This document shows, in pieces, positions 55,603 through 64,000 of a DNA stretch of 64,000 nucleotides (position 1 is its first letter; the number at the start of each line of letters is the position of its first letter). The notes under the pieces were generated by a model, which made no database searches, was not told the DNA's origin, and worked only from the letters and a program-made list of their open reading frames with translations. The position numbers and the translations under genes are program-made. The DNA is from an uncultured Erysipelotrichaceae bacterium (GTDB lineage Bacteria; Bacillota_I; Bacilli_A; Erysipelotrichales; Erysipelotrichaceae). The stretch covers positions 1 to 64,000 of the forward strand of contig CANOSP010000007.1 in NCBI GenBank assembly GCA_947569705.1, in the 5' to 3' direction.

Positions 55603-55794
55603 AATACCTCCTATAAAATAGCTTTACTGTTCTCTATCTTTTATTATTCACATAAAAACGGCATTATACAAAAATTCACATAATTTCACAATTTCGTTCA
55701 AAAAAGATAATTACAATAAAATGCAAAGAAACACTGTTCGCATAAAAAAACGACATCGCTTATCACGACATCGCATTTTTATTATAACTTAAAA

Positions 55795-57000
55795 TTAACG
55801 CATATTGAACGGTTTAATTGTTTTCGGAATACCGTTTTCCATGATCAATGTAGGTTCACCTTCAATTAACGGTGTAATATAATCATAGAACTCCTGAGTT
55901 AAACCTTGGTAATCATCTAAGATCCATTCAGTCGGTACATGTTTTACATGGTTAGCGAAGTTTTCAGCCGGTCCGCTGATAAATTTCGCATTGTATTTAC
56001 CGTCGATGTATTCACGCTGTACTGCGACAACTTCACCGGTGAACTTACCGTCTGCGCTTCTCATATGTGCAGACATACCTAATTCAAATGCTTCGCTTAC
56101 ATCAACCAAAGACTGTGCAAAGTTGGAAGAACGAGCAGCTGTACTTAAATCCTGTACTTTCGCACGAGGCGCAATACCTGCTTCCAAAATCATATTTTTC
56201 AAGGTTTCTCCGGCACCGCCTAAGATCGCATGACCGAAGCCGTCATTTTTTGCTTCACCGGCAGAAATATAAGTACCGTCCGCATAATGAGCACCCTCAC
56301 TTGTAACGATGTAGCATTTGCCTTTTTCTTCCATGCATTTCTTAACCTGTGCTAAGAATTTTTCTTTATCGAAATCAATTTCCGGTAATACAACTAAATC
56401 AACACGTCCTGTCACAACTGTAGATCCTGCCAACCATCCGGCATCTCTACCCATTGTTTCCAAAATGAATACTTCTTCACGTGTATATACATTGTAATCC
56501 AACCAAGTTGCGTTTACTACTTCATTCGCAAACTTAGCACCTGATGCAAATCCCGGACAGTGATCCGTAACCATCAAGTCATTGTCAACTGTTTTCGGAA
56601 TACCGACAAAACGCTTATCGATATTGTTTGCCTTAGCCCATTGGCTTAATGCATCTACTGTATCCATTGAATCATTACCGCCGATATAGAACAGAATTTC
56701 AATATCGTGCTTATCCATGATTTCCACTAATTTACGATAATCGGTTTCATCATTTCTTTTTAATTTGTAACGGCAGCTTCCTAGTGCTGATGACGGTGTC
56801 TGACGAAGCAGCTTATTTTCTGTTTCGCTCATGTTTGTAAGATCATATAAGCGATCCTGCAAGATTCCTTCGATTCCGTTTAATCCACCATATACATGAT
56901 CATAAACAGGATTTAACTGATTTGCCCGTACAACACCTGCCAAAGAAGCATTGATTACTGTAGTAGGTCCGCCGGACTGTGCAACTAAACAATTAGCCAT
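55795..57000 (-). CDS. pfp: Pyrophosphate-dependent 6-phosphofructokinase
   Basis: 401 residues. Where ATP-type enzymes have GGDGS and PGTIDND, this one has GGNDS and PKTVDND. In the family, Asp for Gly104 and Lys for Gly124 mark use of pyrophosphate in place of ATP. So the step fructose 6-phosphate to fructose 1,6-bisphosphate is probably PPi-driven and reversible. Length and GRDAGWLAG segment fit the PPi clade. AGGAGG lies before the ATG. A second, ATP-type gene elsewhere cannot be excluded. Confidence 0.9.
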   Translation of the reverse strand: MANCLVAQSGGPTTVINASLAGVVRANQLNPVYDHVYGGLNGIEGILQDRLYDLTNMSETENKLLRQTPSSALGSCRYKLKRNDETDYRKLVEIMDKHDIEILFYIGGNDSMDTVDALSQWAKANNIDKRFVGIPKTVDNDLMVTDHCPGFASGAKFANEVVNATWLDYNVYTREEVFILETMGRDAGWLAGSTVVTGRVDLVVLPEIDFDKEKFLAQVKKCMEEKGKCYIVTSEGAHYADGTYISAGEAKNDGFGHAILGGAGETLKNMILEAGIAPRAKVQDLSTAARSSNFAQSLVDVSEAFELGMSAHMRSADGKFTGEVVAVQREYIDGKYNAKFISGPAENFANHVKHVPTEWILDDYQGLTQEFYDYITPLIEGEPTLIMENGIPKTIKPFNMR

Positions 57001-57094
57001 GTGTCTATTCCTCCTAATATTTATATGACAGGTTTATTTTATCATAATCGGCTTTATTTTAAAAGGGCATTTTAAGAATATAGCGATGTTCACA

Positions 57095-59458
57095 TTAAAC
57101 CTTTTCACGCTTCATCCTCCACCATGCAAGTAAGCCGAAACCGCTGCATACGCTGATCAAAAGATACAATGTGTAAGGTTCTTCAACGCCTGTCATAACT
57201 GAGTTATTTTCCTCATGTTGATCTGTTTCGATGGGTGTATTATCGTTATTTTTATCGGCATCATTTTTCATAGGCGGTACAGTATCTTCCGGATTTATAT
57301 AATTAGGATCTTTTTCATGACATTTGATGCACTCACCGTTGACATACTCATGAGCTGTTTTCGCTGTAACTGTACCCTTACGAATGATTTCATTACAGTG
57401 TACACAGAGATAATCACCTGTATAGCCTGCTTCCGTACAGGATGCTTCCTTCGCATTGATCAGCTTTAGTTCCGTATGTCCGCTTGCTTTCACAATTGTT
57501 TCTTCTAATGTAATTTCAATTGTTAAAGCCTCGTCCGAATAGTATTTGCCACAGCTTTCACAATACCAATAAGCAATATGTCCCGCTTCATTGCAAGTAG
57601 GTTCCTTTGCCTTGATTTCACTAATTGTATGTCCCGTTTTTTTCAAAAGCACATCGTTTTTATTAATCTTTATCGTAAGCGCCTCATCCGCAAAATACTC
57701 ATCACAAGTTTCACAGTGCCAATAAGCAATATTTCCCGCTTCATTACAAGTAGGTTCCTTTGCCTTGATTTCACTAATTGTATGTCCCGTTTTTTCCACA
57801 AGCACATCGTTTTTATTGATCTTTATCGTAAGCGCCTCATCCGCAAAATACTCATCACAAGCTTCACAGTGCCAATAAGCAATATGTCCCGCTTCATTGC
57901 AAGTAGGTTCCTTTGCCTTAATTTCACTAATTGTATGTCCCGTTTTTTCCAAAAGCACATCGTTTTTATTAATTTTTATCGTAAGCGCCTCATCCGCAAA
58001 ATACTCATCACAAATTTCACAGTGCCAGTGAGCGATATTTCCCGCTTCGCTGCAAGTAGGCTCTTTTGCCTTGATTTCACTTATTGTATGTGATGTTTTT
58101 GCTAATACTACATCATTTTTATCAAGCATTGTCGTGAGCGCCTCATCCGCAAAATACTCATCACAGGTTTCACAGTGCCAATGATCGATATTGCCTGTTT
58201 CAATACAGCTTGCATTCTTTGCCTCAATATGCACCGCATGATGTCCGGATGCCGGAATGATCGTATCGGCTTCTGTTATTTCCTTGTTTAACAACAAATC
58301 GGCATAATATTTCAAATTGCTGAGCCAATGTTCCATACGTCCCGCCTCAAGACAAGTCGGCTCTATCCTTTTATAATGAACGGCAATTCCCGCTACACTG
58401 TCCTTTGCGTTGTTGCTGCCCTTAAAACTTCCTGTCACTAAATTATCGCTTAAATCCGGCGTGATTCCGCCTGTTGCTCGTGATAAACCGTACATATACC
58501 CCGCTGTCACATTCTTTATAATATTTTCAGGAATAATGAATTCAATATCACTGACAGTTGATGAACTGATATGACCCGTATCGGAATAAGAATTAAATAC
58601 TCCGACTAAACCACCCAGTCCCATTGAAGATTTTGTAAGCAATGCGTAGCCGATGCTCGCATTCGTCTCGATAACAACATTATTTACATTGCAGTTTTCA
58701 ATACTGCTGCTTAAAAAGGCAGCCCCGATCAAACCACCGATTTTTCTTGTACCGGTTATTTTCAGATTCGCAACGCTGCAATCAGAAATCAGATTACCGT
58801 CCTCTCCTCTTAACCCGACTAAGCCGCCGATATTATCCCCTTCACTGTCGGCTGTAACATACAAACCGTTCACACTGCTGCCCTCATTGCCCCGCACATG
58901 AGAGTTTGTGATCGTTGAATAATGATCGCCTGCTAAGCCTCCGACCATGAAAGTACCGGTAATCGTTATATCTCCGATCACATTACAATTCATCGTCTTG
59001 GTAACCATATACCCTCCTAAGGCCCCTACTGTATGATTTGCCCGTATATCCACATTCTCCAGTGTTAAGTCCGCAATTACGGCTATCGGCGCACCTTGCG
59101 CATTACCGAAAAATCCTGCTTCATTAAGAGTTTCATCAGTAATCTTCAAGTTCCTCACCGTTTTTTGATTACCCTGAAAAGAACCGGCGAACGGATGTTC
59201 TTTACTTCCGATCGGTATCCATTCTTCATTGTTTAAATCGATGTCTGCCGTTAATGAGACAGTTTTCTTTGAAAAACTTTTTCCGCTGTTCACCATATCG
59301 CGAAAAGCAATCAGTTCTTCTTTATCGGAAATCGTAAATTCTGTCGCTGAATCATAATCAGATCCCCAATCTGTTGTGTCAGCCTTTACAATTGCTGATA
59401 ACGGCAGTGTAGAAAAAATGACAATCAACGAAACCGCAATACTTATAAGCTTTTTCAT
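57095..59458 (-). CDS. Cell-surface protein with GLUG-like and tandem Cys repeats
   Basis: 787 residues. Signal peptide 1-27 (MKKLISIAVSLIVIFSTLPLS). Residues about 40-340 form a beta-solenoid of GLUG-like units (IGGLVGLRG, IGGLIGAAF, VGGLAGDHY). Residues about 370-690 hold Cys repeats of 51 residues, each with PTCNEAG...YWHCE.CDEYFADEAL and ending KTGHTI. Then a short linker and a C-terminal membrane helix (TLYLLISVCSGFGLLAWW) with a basic tail. No LPXTG. Probably an adhesin or wall-linked stalk; the paired Cys may bind metal or form disulfides. Repeat number may vary between strains. Confidence 0.8.
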   Translation of the reverse strand: MKKLISIAVSLIVIFSTLPLSAIVKADTTDWGSDYDSATEFTISDKEELIAFRDMVNSGKSFSKKTVSLTADIDLNNEEWIPIGSKEHPFAGSFQGNQKTVRNLKITDETLNEAGFFGNAQGAPIAVIADLTLENVDIRANHTVGALGGYMVTKTMNCNVIGDITITGTFMVGGLAGDHYSTITNSHVRGNEGSSVNGLYVTADSEGDNIGGLVGLRGEDGNLISDCSVANLKITGTRKIGGLIGAAFLSSSIENCNVNNVVIETNASIGYALLTKSSMGLGGLVGVFNSYSDTGHISSSTVSDIEFIIPENIIKNVTAGYMYGLSRATGGITPDLSDNLVTGSFKGSNNAKDSVAGIAVHYKRIEPTCLEAGRMEHWLSNLKYYADLLLNKEITEADTIIPASGHHAVHIEAKNASCIETGNIDHWHCETCDEYFADEALTTMLDKNDVVLAKTSHTISEIKAKEPTCSEAGNIAHWHCEICDEYFADEALTIKINKNDVLLEKTGHTISEIKAKEPTCNEAGHIAYWHCEACDEYFADEALTIKINKNDVLVEKTGHTISEIKAKEPTCNEAGNIAYWHCETCDEYFADEALTIKINKNDVLLKKTGHTISEIKAKEPTCNEAGHIAYWYCESCGKYYSDEALTIEITLEETIVKASGHTELKLINAKEASCTEAGYTGDYLCVHCNEIIRKGTVTAKTAHEYVNGECIKCHEKDPNYINPEDTVPPMKNDADKNNDNTPIETDQHEENNSVMTGVEEPYTLYLLISVCSGFGLLAWWRMKREKV
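57480..58245 (-). repeat. Tandem 153-base coding repeats
   Basis: About five near-identical units of 153 bases (51 codons). For example ATTGTATGTCCCG recurs at 57624 and 57777, exactly 153 apart. Central units are almost identical in DNA, outer ones more diverged, which suggests recent unequal exchange. Confidence 0.85.
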
Positions 59459-59520
59459 TCTATAGCCTCCTATCTTATGCCCAATTCATATGTATCACAT
59501 TGTTTTGAATCATCCTTTTT

Positions 59521-59549
59521 ATTCTAATATAAAGCTAATAGTTTTACAA
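59521..59549 (-). promoter_or_regulatory. Promoter of the repeat surface protein
   Basis: Minus strand TTGTAA (59549-59544), 17 bases, TAGAAT (59526-59521). Confidence 0.6.
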
Positions 59550-59818
59550 GTACATTTTTTTGTCAAATTGTTCATTTTTACACAATCAAAAGCAATTTTT
59601 ACTTAATTATTCTTGTTATTATTATAATTAACAAATGGATTCACTTACATCTGTTTTGAATAACGGCTTAGATTCATCTCATTAAGACCATTGATTGTCA
59701 GTCAATTTTTGATTGTTATATCAACCTCGATATAAAGATATAAATTTTTAATCACTGACAGACGTTAAGTTCATCTCATTCATAATAAAATATTTTGTTC
59801 TTATTTTATTGACTGTGC
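59550..59818. other. AT-rich intergenic region before mscL
   Basis: No reading frame. TTCATCTCATT occurs twice (near 59671 and 59770), and TTGATTG and GTCAGTCAAT form small inverted repeats. Nothing recognised. Confidence 0.4.
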
Positions 59819-59824
59819 TATAAT
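59819..59824 (+). promoter_or_regulatory. Extended -10 promoter of mscL
   Basis: TGCTATAAT about 45 bases before the ATG. A TTGACT just upstream could also pair with TAATAA at a 17-base spacing. Confidence 0.5.
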
Positions 59825-59868
59825 AATTAAGTAATAAGCTTTATGCTTAAACAGTATAAGGAGGACTT

Positions 59869-60324
59869 ATGAAAAAAATAATTGAGGAATTTAAAGTATT
59901 CATCATGCGCGGGAATGTACTTGATTTAGCAATCGGTGTGATCATCGGCGGAGCATTTCAAAAAATCGTAAATTCATTAGTAAATGATGTGATTATGCCG
60001 CTGATTTCATTAATTACCGGCGGTATCAATTTCAGCAACTGGTTTCTTGCATTAGATAACAGTTCTTACACTGTTTTGGCAGAGGCACAGGCAAACGGTG
60101 CCAATACCTTAAATTACGGACTCTTTCTGACTGAAGTTTTGAATTTTCTGATCATGGCTTTTGTGATCTTTATGTTTGTGAAAACGATGAATCGCATTGC
60201 CGCCAAACGAAAGAAAGCCGATGTTGAGGAAGAAACGGTGAAAACCAAGCAGTGTCCGTATTGTAAAACGGAAATCGATGCACAAGCTACCCGCTGTCCG
60301 CATTGTACATCCGTATTGGAATAA
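59869..60324 (+). CDS. mscL: Large-conductance mechanosensitive channel with zinc ribbon
   Basis: 151 residues. The MscL core is standard: EEFKVFIMRGNVLDLAIGVIIGGAF, first helix, then loop, then the second helix NFLIMAFVIFMFVKTMNR. After it, in place of a short helical tail, comes a CPYC (129-132) ... CPHC (143-146) zinc ribbon in the cytosol. AAGGAGG lies before the ATG. The channel releases solutes on osmotic downshock; the ribbon may steer assembly or bind a partner. Confidence 0.93.
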   Translation: MKKIIEEFKVFIMRGNVLDLAIGVIIGGAFQKIVNSLVNDVIMPLISLITGGINFSNWFLALDNSSYTVLAEAQANGANTLNYGLFLTEVLNFLIMAFVIFMFVKTMNRIAAKRKKADVEEETVKTKQCPYCKTEIDAQATRCPHCTSVLE

Positions 60325-60334
60325 TACATAAAAA

Positions 60335-60386
60335 GCTCGTGAGCATTTTAGCTGTTCAAACAGTGAAATGCGTCCACGAGTTTTTA
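60335..60386. terminator. Bidirectional terminator between mscL and the SDR gene
   Basis: Long hairpin with CTCGTG / CACGAG outer arms, GCATTT / AAATGC and CTGTT / ACAG inner arms; T runs on both strands. Confidence 0.85.
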
Positions 60387-60487
60387 TTATGCTTTAAGAT
60401 CGTATGCTTTTTTCTTATCCAAAACGATCCAAAATCATATTATTTTCACAGAATCCTCTTACAAATACACTGCGGCATTGTAAAGCT

Positions 60488-61249
60488 TTATCCGACAAAA
60501 CCACCGTCTACCGAAAGGACAGCACCGGTAATATAAGATGCGGCATCACAAGCTAAAAACAGCACCGCATTTGCAATATCCTCACTCTCTCCCAAACGCC
60601 TCAGCGGAATATTGGCTGCCATGCGTTCAATGATCGATTGATCCAGCGCCTTCACCATATCGGTTGCCGTGATTCCCGGGGCTACCGCGTTCACACGGAT
60701 TCCGTCTTTACCGAGTTCTCTTGCCAAAGCCTTCGTCATCCCGTTGACTGCGAATTTACTTGTGGGGTATGCACTGCCCGAAGTTTGAGCATAAAGCGAA
60801 ACCATGGAACTCGTATTGATGACAACGCCCTTGCCTTTTTCTTTCATCATCGGTACACATAATCGTGTTAAGCGAAACATCGCATCGACATTTACCTGCA
60901 TCACATCCGCAAAGTGCTTATCATCATAATCATAAATCGACTTTGCATCAGAGATACCGGCATTATTCACTAAAATATCCACAGAAGCATTAAGCTTCTT
61001 TTTCACATCTTCCAGCATTTCAATGATTTCATTTTCTTTGCTTAAGTCAGGGTAATAGCCAAGCACTTCATAAGCATCGTTTTCATTCTTCAGCTTTGCC
61101 AATGCATGATCGACACTCTCTTTTCGTGATCCCAGCAGTACAACTCTTGCCCCGCTGTCCAAAAAGCCTTTGACGATCGCATAGCCGATGCCGCGCGTTC
61201 CGCCGCTTACCAAAACAACCTTATTCTTTAAAGACATATACTGTTCCAT
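60488..61249 (-). CDS. Short-chain dehydrogenase/reductase, FabG-like
   Basis: 253 residues, Rossmann fold. Cofactor motif VSGGTRGIGYAI, NNAG, catalytic Ser-Tyr-Lys (SSMVSLY, YPTSK) and the C-terminal SYITGAVLSVDGG are complete. FabG-like 3-oxoacyl-ACP reductase is one reading. No fab genes are near, so a stand-alone alcohol or hydroxysteroid dehydrogenase, common in gut Firmicutes, is equally possible. Confidence 0.85.
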   Translation of the reverse strand: MEQYMSLKNKVVLVSGGTRGIGYAIVKGFLDSGARVVLLGSRKESVDHALAKLKNENDAYEVLGYYPDLSKENEIIEMLEDVKKKLNASVDILVNNAGISDAKSIYDYDDKHFADVMQVNVDAMFRLTRLCVPMMKEKGKGVVINTSSMVSLYAQTSGSAYPTSKFAVNGMTKALARELGKDGIRVNAVAPGITATDMVKALDQSIIERMAANIPLRRLGESEDIANAVLFLACDAASYITGAVLSVDGGFVG

Positions 61250-61440
61250 ATTTAAAACCTGCCTTTCTGTTTACAATATAGCACACCGATATATAAAATA
61301 CAACGCAAATGACCTCTTTGGCATTGTCGTGTCCTCTTTCTATGACTATGCCGTTTATTTACGTATCAGTACCCATACACAATTTCATATTCAAACAGCT
61401 TTCGCATAGAATAGAGTAACCGACATTAGGGGGAATATAC

Positions 61441-62514
61441 ATGATTACTATATCATTGGCAATGATTGTCAAAGACGAAGAAGCCGTATTAGACAGATGT
61501 CTTGCCTGTGCTGCGCCGTGTGTTGATGAAATTATCATCGTGGATACGGGAAGCAGTGATCACACGATTGAAATTGCCGAGAAATACACAAAGCATATTT
61601 ATCATTATGTCTGGAATGATGATTTTGCGAGCGCCCGCAACGAAGCGTTTTCACATGCGACTCAGGACTATATTCTTTGGTTGGACGCGGATGATATTTT
61701 AACTGAACGTGAACAGGCAAAGCTGCTTGACTTAAAACAATCATTGGCATCTGATACCGATATTGTCATGATGAAATATCATGTGGCATTTGATCAAGAT
61801 AATCGTCCCACCTTTTCTTATTATCGAGAACGCCTGATTCGCAATCACTGTGGTTTTTATTGGAGCGGTAAAATTCATGAGGCGATTAATATACAGGGAA
61901 AGATCATCTATTCGGATATTGCGATTCATCATAAAAAAATCAAGCAAAATGATTCGATGCGCAATCTGCGTATCTTAGAAACACTTCATAAACAACAACA
62001 GCTTTCTGCCAGAGAACGCTATTATTATGCCAAAGAACTTTATGAGCATGCACAATATGAAAAAGCATTGATTCTACTGGATCAATTTATGAAAGAAACA
62101 GATGCTTGGATCGAAAATAAAATCGATGCCTGTCGGATCAAAGGACATTGCCTAACCATGTTACAGAAAAAAACAGCGGCACTGTCTGCGTACTTTGAAA
62201 GCTTTGTTTATGACTTGCCGCGCAGTGAAATATTATGCGATATTGGCTTCCTTTACTTACAGGAAGAGCAATATCCATCGGCTGTTTACTGGTATCAACT
62301 GGCTTTAAGCGCCGAAAAAAAGGAAACGAGCGGGGCATTTATTCAACCGGATTGTTACGACTTTATTCCGTATGTGCAGCTGTGTGTTTGTTATGACAAG
62401 CTAAAAGACATCTCTAAAGCGATCTATTATCATCAACAAGCTGCTTTATTGAAGCCGAATGATCCGATTATCATAAAAAACAACAGTTATTTTGAGTCGC
62501 TGAAAAATAAATAA
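61441..62514 (+). CDS. Family 2 glycosyltransferase with TPR-like tail
   Basis: 357 residues. GT2 domain 1-200: SLAMIVKDEEAVLDRCL, IIIVDTGSSDHT, ASARNEAF, and WLDADD as the DxD metal site. From about 200 on, helical repeats with TPR spacing follow. The layout matches SunS-like and many clostridial cytosolic glycosyltransferases that modify proteins or peptides. AGGGGGA lies before the ATG. Single gene; acceptor unknown. Confidence 0.85.
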   Translation: MITISLAMIVKDEEAVLDRCLACAAPCVDEIIIVDTGSSDHTIEIAEKYTKHIYHYVWNDDFASARNEAFSHATQDYILWLDADDILTEREQAKLLDLKQSLASDTDIVMMKYHVAFDQDNRPTFSYYRERLIRNHCGFYWSGKIHEAINIQGKIIYSDIAIHHKKIKQNDSMRNLRILETLHKQQQLSARERYYYAKELYEHAQYEKALILLDQFMKETDAWIENKIDACRIKGHCLTMLQKKTAALSAYFESFVYDLPRSEILCDIGFLYLQEEQYPSAVYWYQLALSAEKKETSGAFIQPDCYDFIPYVQLCVCYDKLKDISKAIYYHQQAALLKPNDPIIIKNNSYFESLKNK

Positions 62515-62542
62515 AAAGCATTGCTTCATTTGAAACAGTGCT
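62509..62542 (-). terminator. Terminator of rlmH
   Basis: Minus strand AGCACTG / CAATGCT stem (one G-T pair), whose left arm overlaps the rlmH stop codon, followed by a T run. Confidence 0.7.
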
Positions 62543-63017
62543 ATTTATGATATGGCTGATGATGTAAAATCGTAAAGGCTCGATACAGCTGTTCTGCCAA
62601 CAGTACCCGTACCAACTGATGCGGAAAGGTTAAGTCAGAAAGCTTCCAGCGAAAGTTTGCTCGTTCAATCAATGCTTTACTGACACCGAGCGAACCGCCG
62701 ATCACAAAGACAATATTGCCTGCAGAATATGTTTGAAGCTGATCAATTTTTTGTGACAGCTTTTCGCTTGTCAACATCACACCGGCTAAATCCAGCAGTA
62801 TCACATAATCACTGTCTTTAATATGATGTAATATGCGCTGACCTTCTTTGTCTTTAATCTGTTCCATCTGCAGAACAGACAACGACTGCGGCGCATTTTC
62901 ATCCGCTGCTTCAATCATTTCTATTTTAGTAAAAGCCTGAAGCCGTTTTACATACTCATCTGTCAGCTGACGCATCGCTTTTTCTTTTTGTTTTCCTATT
63001 GCCAAAAGCTTTATCAT
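62541..63017 (-). CDS. rlmH: 23S rRNA (pseudouridine1915-N3)-methyltransferase
   Basis: 158 residues from the ATG at 63017 (GGGAGA upstream), matching the usual length of 155-160; the frame from 63041 would add eight. SPOUT fold with the knot segment FVIGGSLGVS and the C-terminal LTFPHQLVRVLLAEQLYRA. Conserved neighbour of the YycJ-type gene. Confidence 0.96.
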   Translation of the reverse strand: MIKLLAIGKQKEKAMRQLTDEYVKRLQAFTKIEMIEAADENAPQSLSVLQMEQIKDKEGQRILHHIKDSDYVILLDLAGVMLTSEKLSQKIDQLQTYSAGNIVFVIGGSLGVSKALIERANFRWKLSDLTFPHQLVRVLLAEQLYRAFTILHHQPYHK

Positions 63018-63054
63018 AAATTCTCTCCCTGCATAAATCACTCATTGCCTTCAT

Positions 63055-63804
63055 TTATTGATTCTTTTCGCCGCCGATATAAATACCGAATTGTTCTGCG
63101 GCATAGATACGCAGCTTTTCACACGGCAAATCTTTACGCTTTAACTGAGCGATCAAAGTATCCGCAGCGAGTTGACGATGATTGCCTTCCTGTGAAATAT
63201 GTGCCAAGACGATCTCTTTTGTTTTATCACCGATTACTTGGGATAATATATAGGCACTGTCCTCATTGCAGAGATGTCCCATATCGTTTATAATTCGCTG
63301 TTTTACGAATACCGGTCTTGATGTCTGCATTAACATCTCAATATTATGATTACTTTCAAACACATAATAATCGGCGTTCACAATATACGGCATCACATCC
63401 TTACGGATATATCCGGTATCGGTGACATAGACCATTTTACCGAATGCGCCTTCAATCACAAACCCGATCGTTCCTTCACAGTCATGGCTCATCGGTAGAA
63501 TCGTAATATCAAAATCTTTGATGCGAATTCGTTCATATGCTTTCACATAATTGGCATCATTTCGTTCCAGCTTTGCGCAGGCAAATGCAGCAATTCCGTC
63601 AAACATTTTCAGTTGAGATACATGATCCTTATGCGTATGCGTAACTAACAGTGCATCGGCATTTTGATACTGATAGGAAAGACGCTCAAAGCACTGATTC
63701 AAATAGCGCTTGGTCGTCCCGCAGTCAATGATTAACTCGGTATTTGCATCTTTCATCAGACAACAGTTTCCTTTTGAGCCGCTGGCAAGTAATGCGAACT
63801 TCAT
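63055..63804 (-). CDS. walJ: MBL-fold metallohydrolase, YycJ/WalJ-like
   Basis: 249 residues. Metallo-beta-lactamase motif THTHKDHVSQ, later LPMSHD and LAHISQEGNH. The N-terminal FALLASGSKGNCCLM is diagnostic for YycJ/VicX. In Bacillus and Streptococcus it belongs to the WalRK region and is tied to cell-wall and DNA-replication stress. Here it follows a peptidase gene with a one-base TAATG overlap, and rlmH comes next, as in other Firmicutes. walRK is not in the window. Confidence 0.9.
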   Translation of the reverse strand: MKFALLASGSKGNCCLMKDANTELIIDCGTTKRYLNQCFERLSYQYQNADALLVTHTHKDHVSQLKMFDGIAAFACAKLERNDANYVKAYERIRIKDFDITILPMSHDCEGTIGFVIEGAFGKMVYVTDTGYIRKDVMPYIVNADYYVFESNHNIEMLMQTSRPVFVKQRIINDMGHLCNEDSAYILSQVIGDKTKEIVLAHISQEGNHRQLAADTLIAQLKRKDLPCEKLRIYAAEQFGIYIGGEKNQ

Positions 63805-64000
63805 TATTGTCCCACCACCGTCTGCGGATCGATTTGAACGCCGTTATAGCGGATTTCAAAATGCACATGCGGCCCTGTTGCGACACCGGTCATACCGATA
63901 TTACCGATTGCCTCTCCCTGTTGTACCACTGTACCGACCGGATAGAAGCCGGGGCCGCTCATATGTCCGTAATAAGTTTGATAGCCGTTGTTATGATCAA
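63804..64000 (-). CDS. M23-family peptidase, C-terminal part only
   Basis: Open frame of 65 codons entering from the right edge and ending at TAA. It reads NNGYQTYYGHMSGPGF, GTVVQQGEAIGNIGMTG, then ATGPHVHFEIRYNG. The GHMS and HVHFE motifs supply LytM zinc and catalytic His residues. It should cut peptidoglycan cross-links outside the cell. The N-terminus is outside the window. Confidence 0.88.
   Translation of the reverse strand, partial: DHNNGYQTYYGHMSGPGFYPVGTVVQQGEAIGNIGMTGVATGPHVHFEIRYNGVQIDPQTVVGQ

Noticed and set aside
55745-55785. Terminator after the phosphofructokinase gene
   Set aside because: CGACATCGC occurs twice as a direct repeat, not as an inverted one; only a weak short stem can form despite the T run.
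57578-58093. Plus-strand frame of 171 codons with repeats
   Set aside because: It is the antisense shadow of the 153-base Cys repeats of the surface protein; its repeats follow from that gene.
57480-58245. CRISPR-like array
   Set aside because: Units are 153 bases without spacers and lie in frame within a surface-protein gene.
59671-59780. Repeated TTCATCTCATT near mscL as regulatory repeats
   Set aside because: Eleven bases in an AT-rich region, only two copies, no clear relation to a promoter.

Overview
The window is a chromosomal segment of a low-GC Gram-positive bacterium. The S10-spc-alpha ribosomal cluster, a PPi-type phosphofructokinase, a zinc-type adenylate kinase, a C4-type S14 and a mucin-type GH89 surface enzyme suggest a gut-associated Firmicute, most likely Erysipelotrichia. 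That placement is inference from gene content and gene order. No rRNA, tRNA or CRISPR array was seen.

Layout. 1-4.3 kb: a cut-off Xre-type regulator, a Cof-type HAD phosphatase, a nitroreductase, a cytosolic trypsin-fold protein (H/D/S triad) and a small lipoprotein. 4.4-6.6 kb: metY-metA, with MetA of the acetyl-CoA type (Glu111). 6.7-10 kb: accessory DNA with a decayed reading frame, a self-inhibited Fic protein, and a two-gene module (Xre-HTH fused to a DUF3990/ADP-ribosyltransferase-like domain, plus a partner). The module lies between the real 3' end of rpsI and a second, diverged copy of the rpsI 3' end and terminator, so it looks like the content of an element integrated at rpsI. 10-15 kb: rpsI, rplM, a PHP phosphatase, truA, ecfT, ecfA2, ecfA1. 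15.3-19.3 kb: four envelope or RNA-modification genes that split the usual rplQ-ecfA linkage. 19.5-33.4 kb: the ribosomal block from rplQ back to rpsJ, all on the minus strand, without rpmD (L30) and without map. 33.5-34.1 kb: a wrecked ISL3-type transposase.

34.3-45 kb: a 2,222-residue secreted GH89 alpha-N-acetylglucosaminidase with carbohydrate-binding and FIVAR modules. Next to it is a probable three-component sensor: a sugar-binding-like lipoprotein, a YesM-type kinase and a YesN-type regulator. 45.3-48.8 kb: a TPP-riboswitch operon with a ThiXYZ-type transporter and a translationally coupled TatD-like hydrolase. 48.8-51 kb: DUF1905, folC, ung. 51.2-53.3 kb: a GH13-like enzyme whose promoter spacer holds an operator-like site; a perfect 24-bp palindrome lies upstream. 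53.4-57 kb: ptsI, a small MG284-like protein, PPi-dependent pfk. 57-59.5 kb: a surface protein with GLUG-like and tandem 51-residue Cys repeats. 59.9-64 kb: mscL with a zinc ribbon, an SDR, a GT2-TPR protein, rlmH, a YycJ-type metallohydrolase and a cut-off M23 peptidase.

Most promising for something new: the Xre-ART-like/partner pair at the rpsI site with its paired operator repeats; the membrane protein joined to a permuted-papain-like domain; and the TatD-like enzyme under thiamine control.
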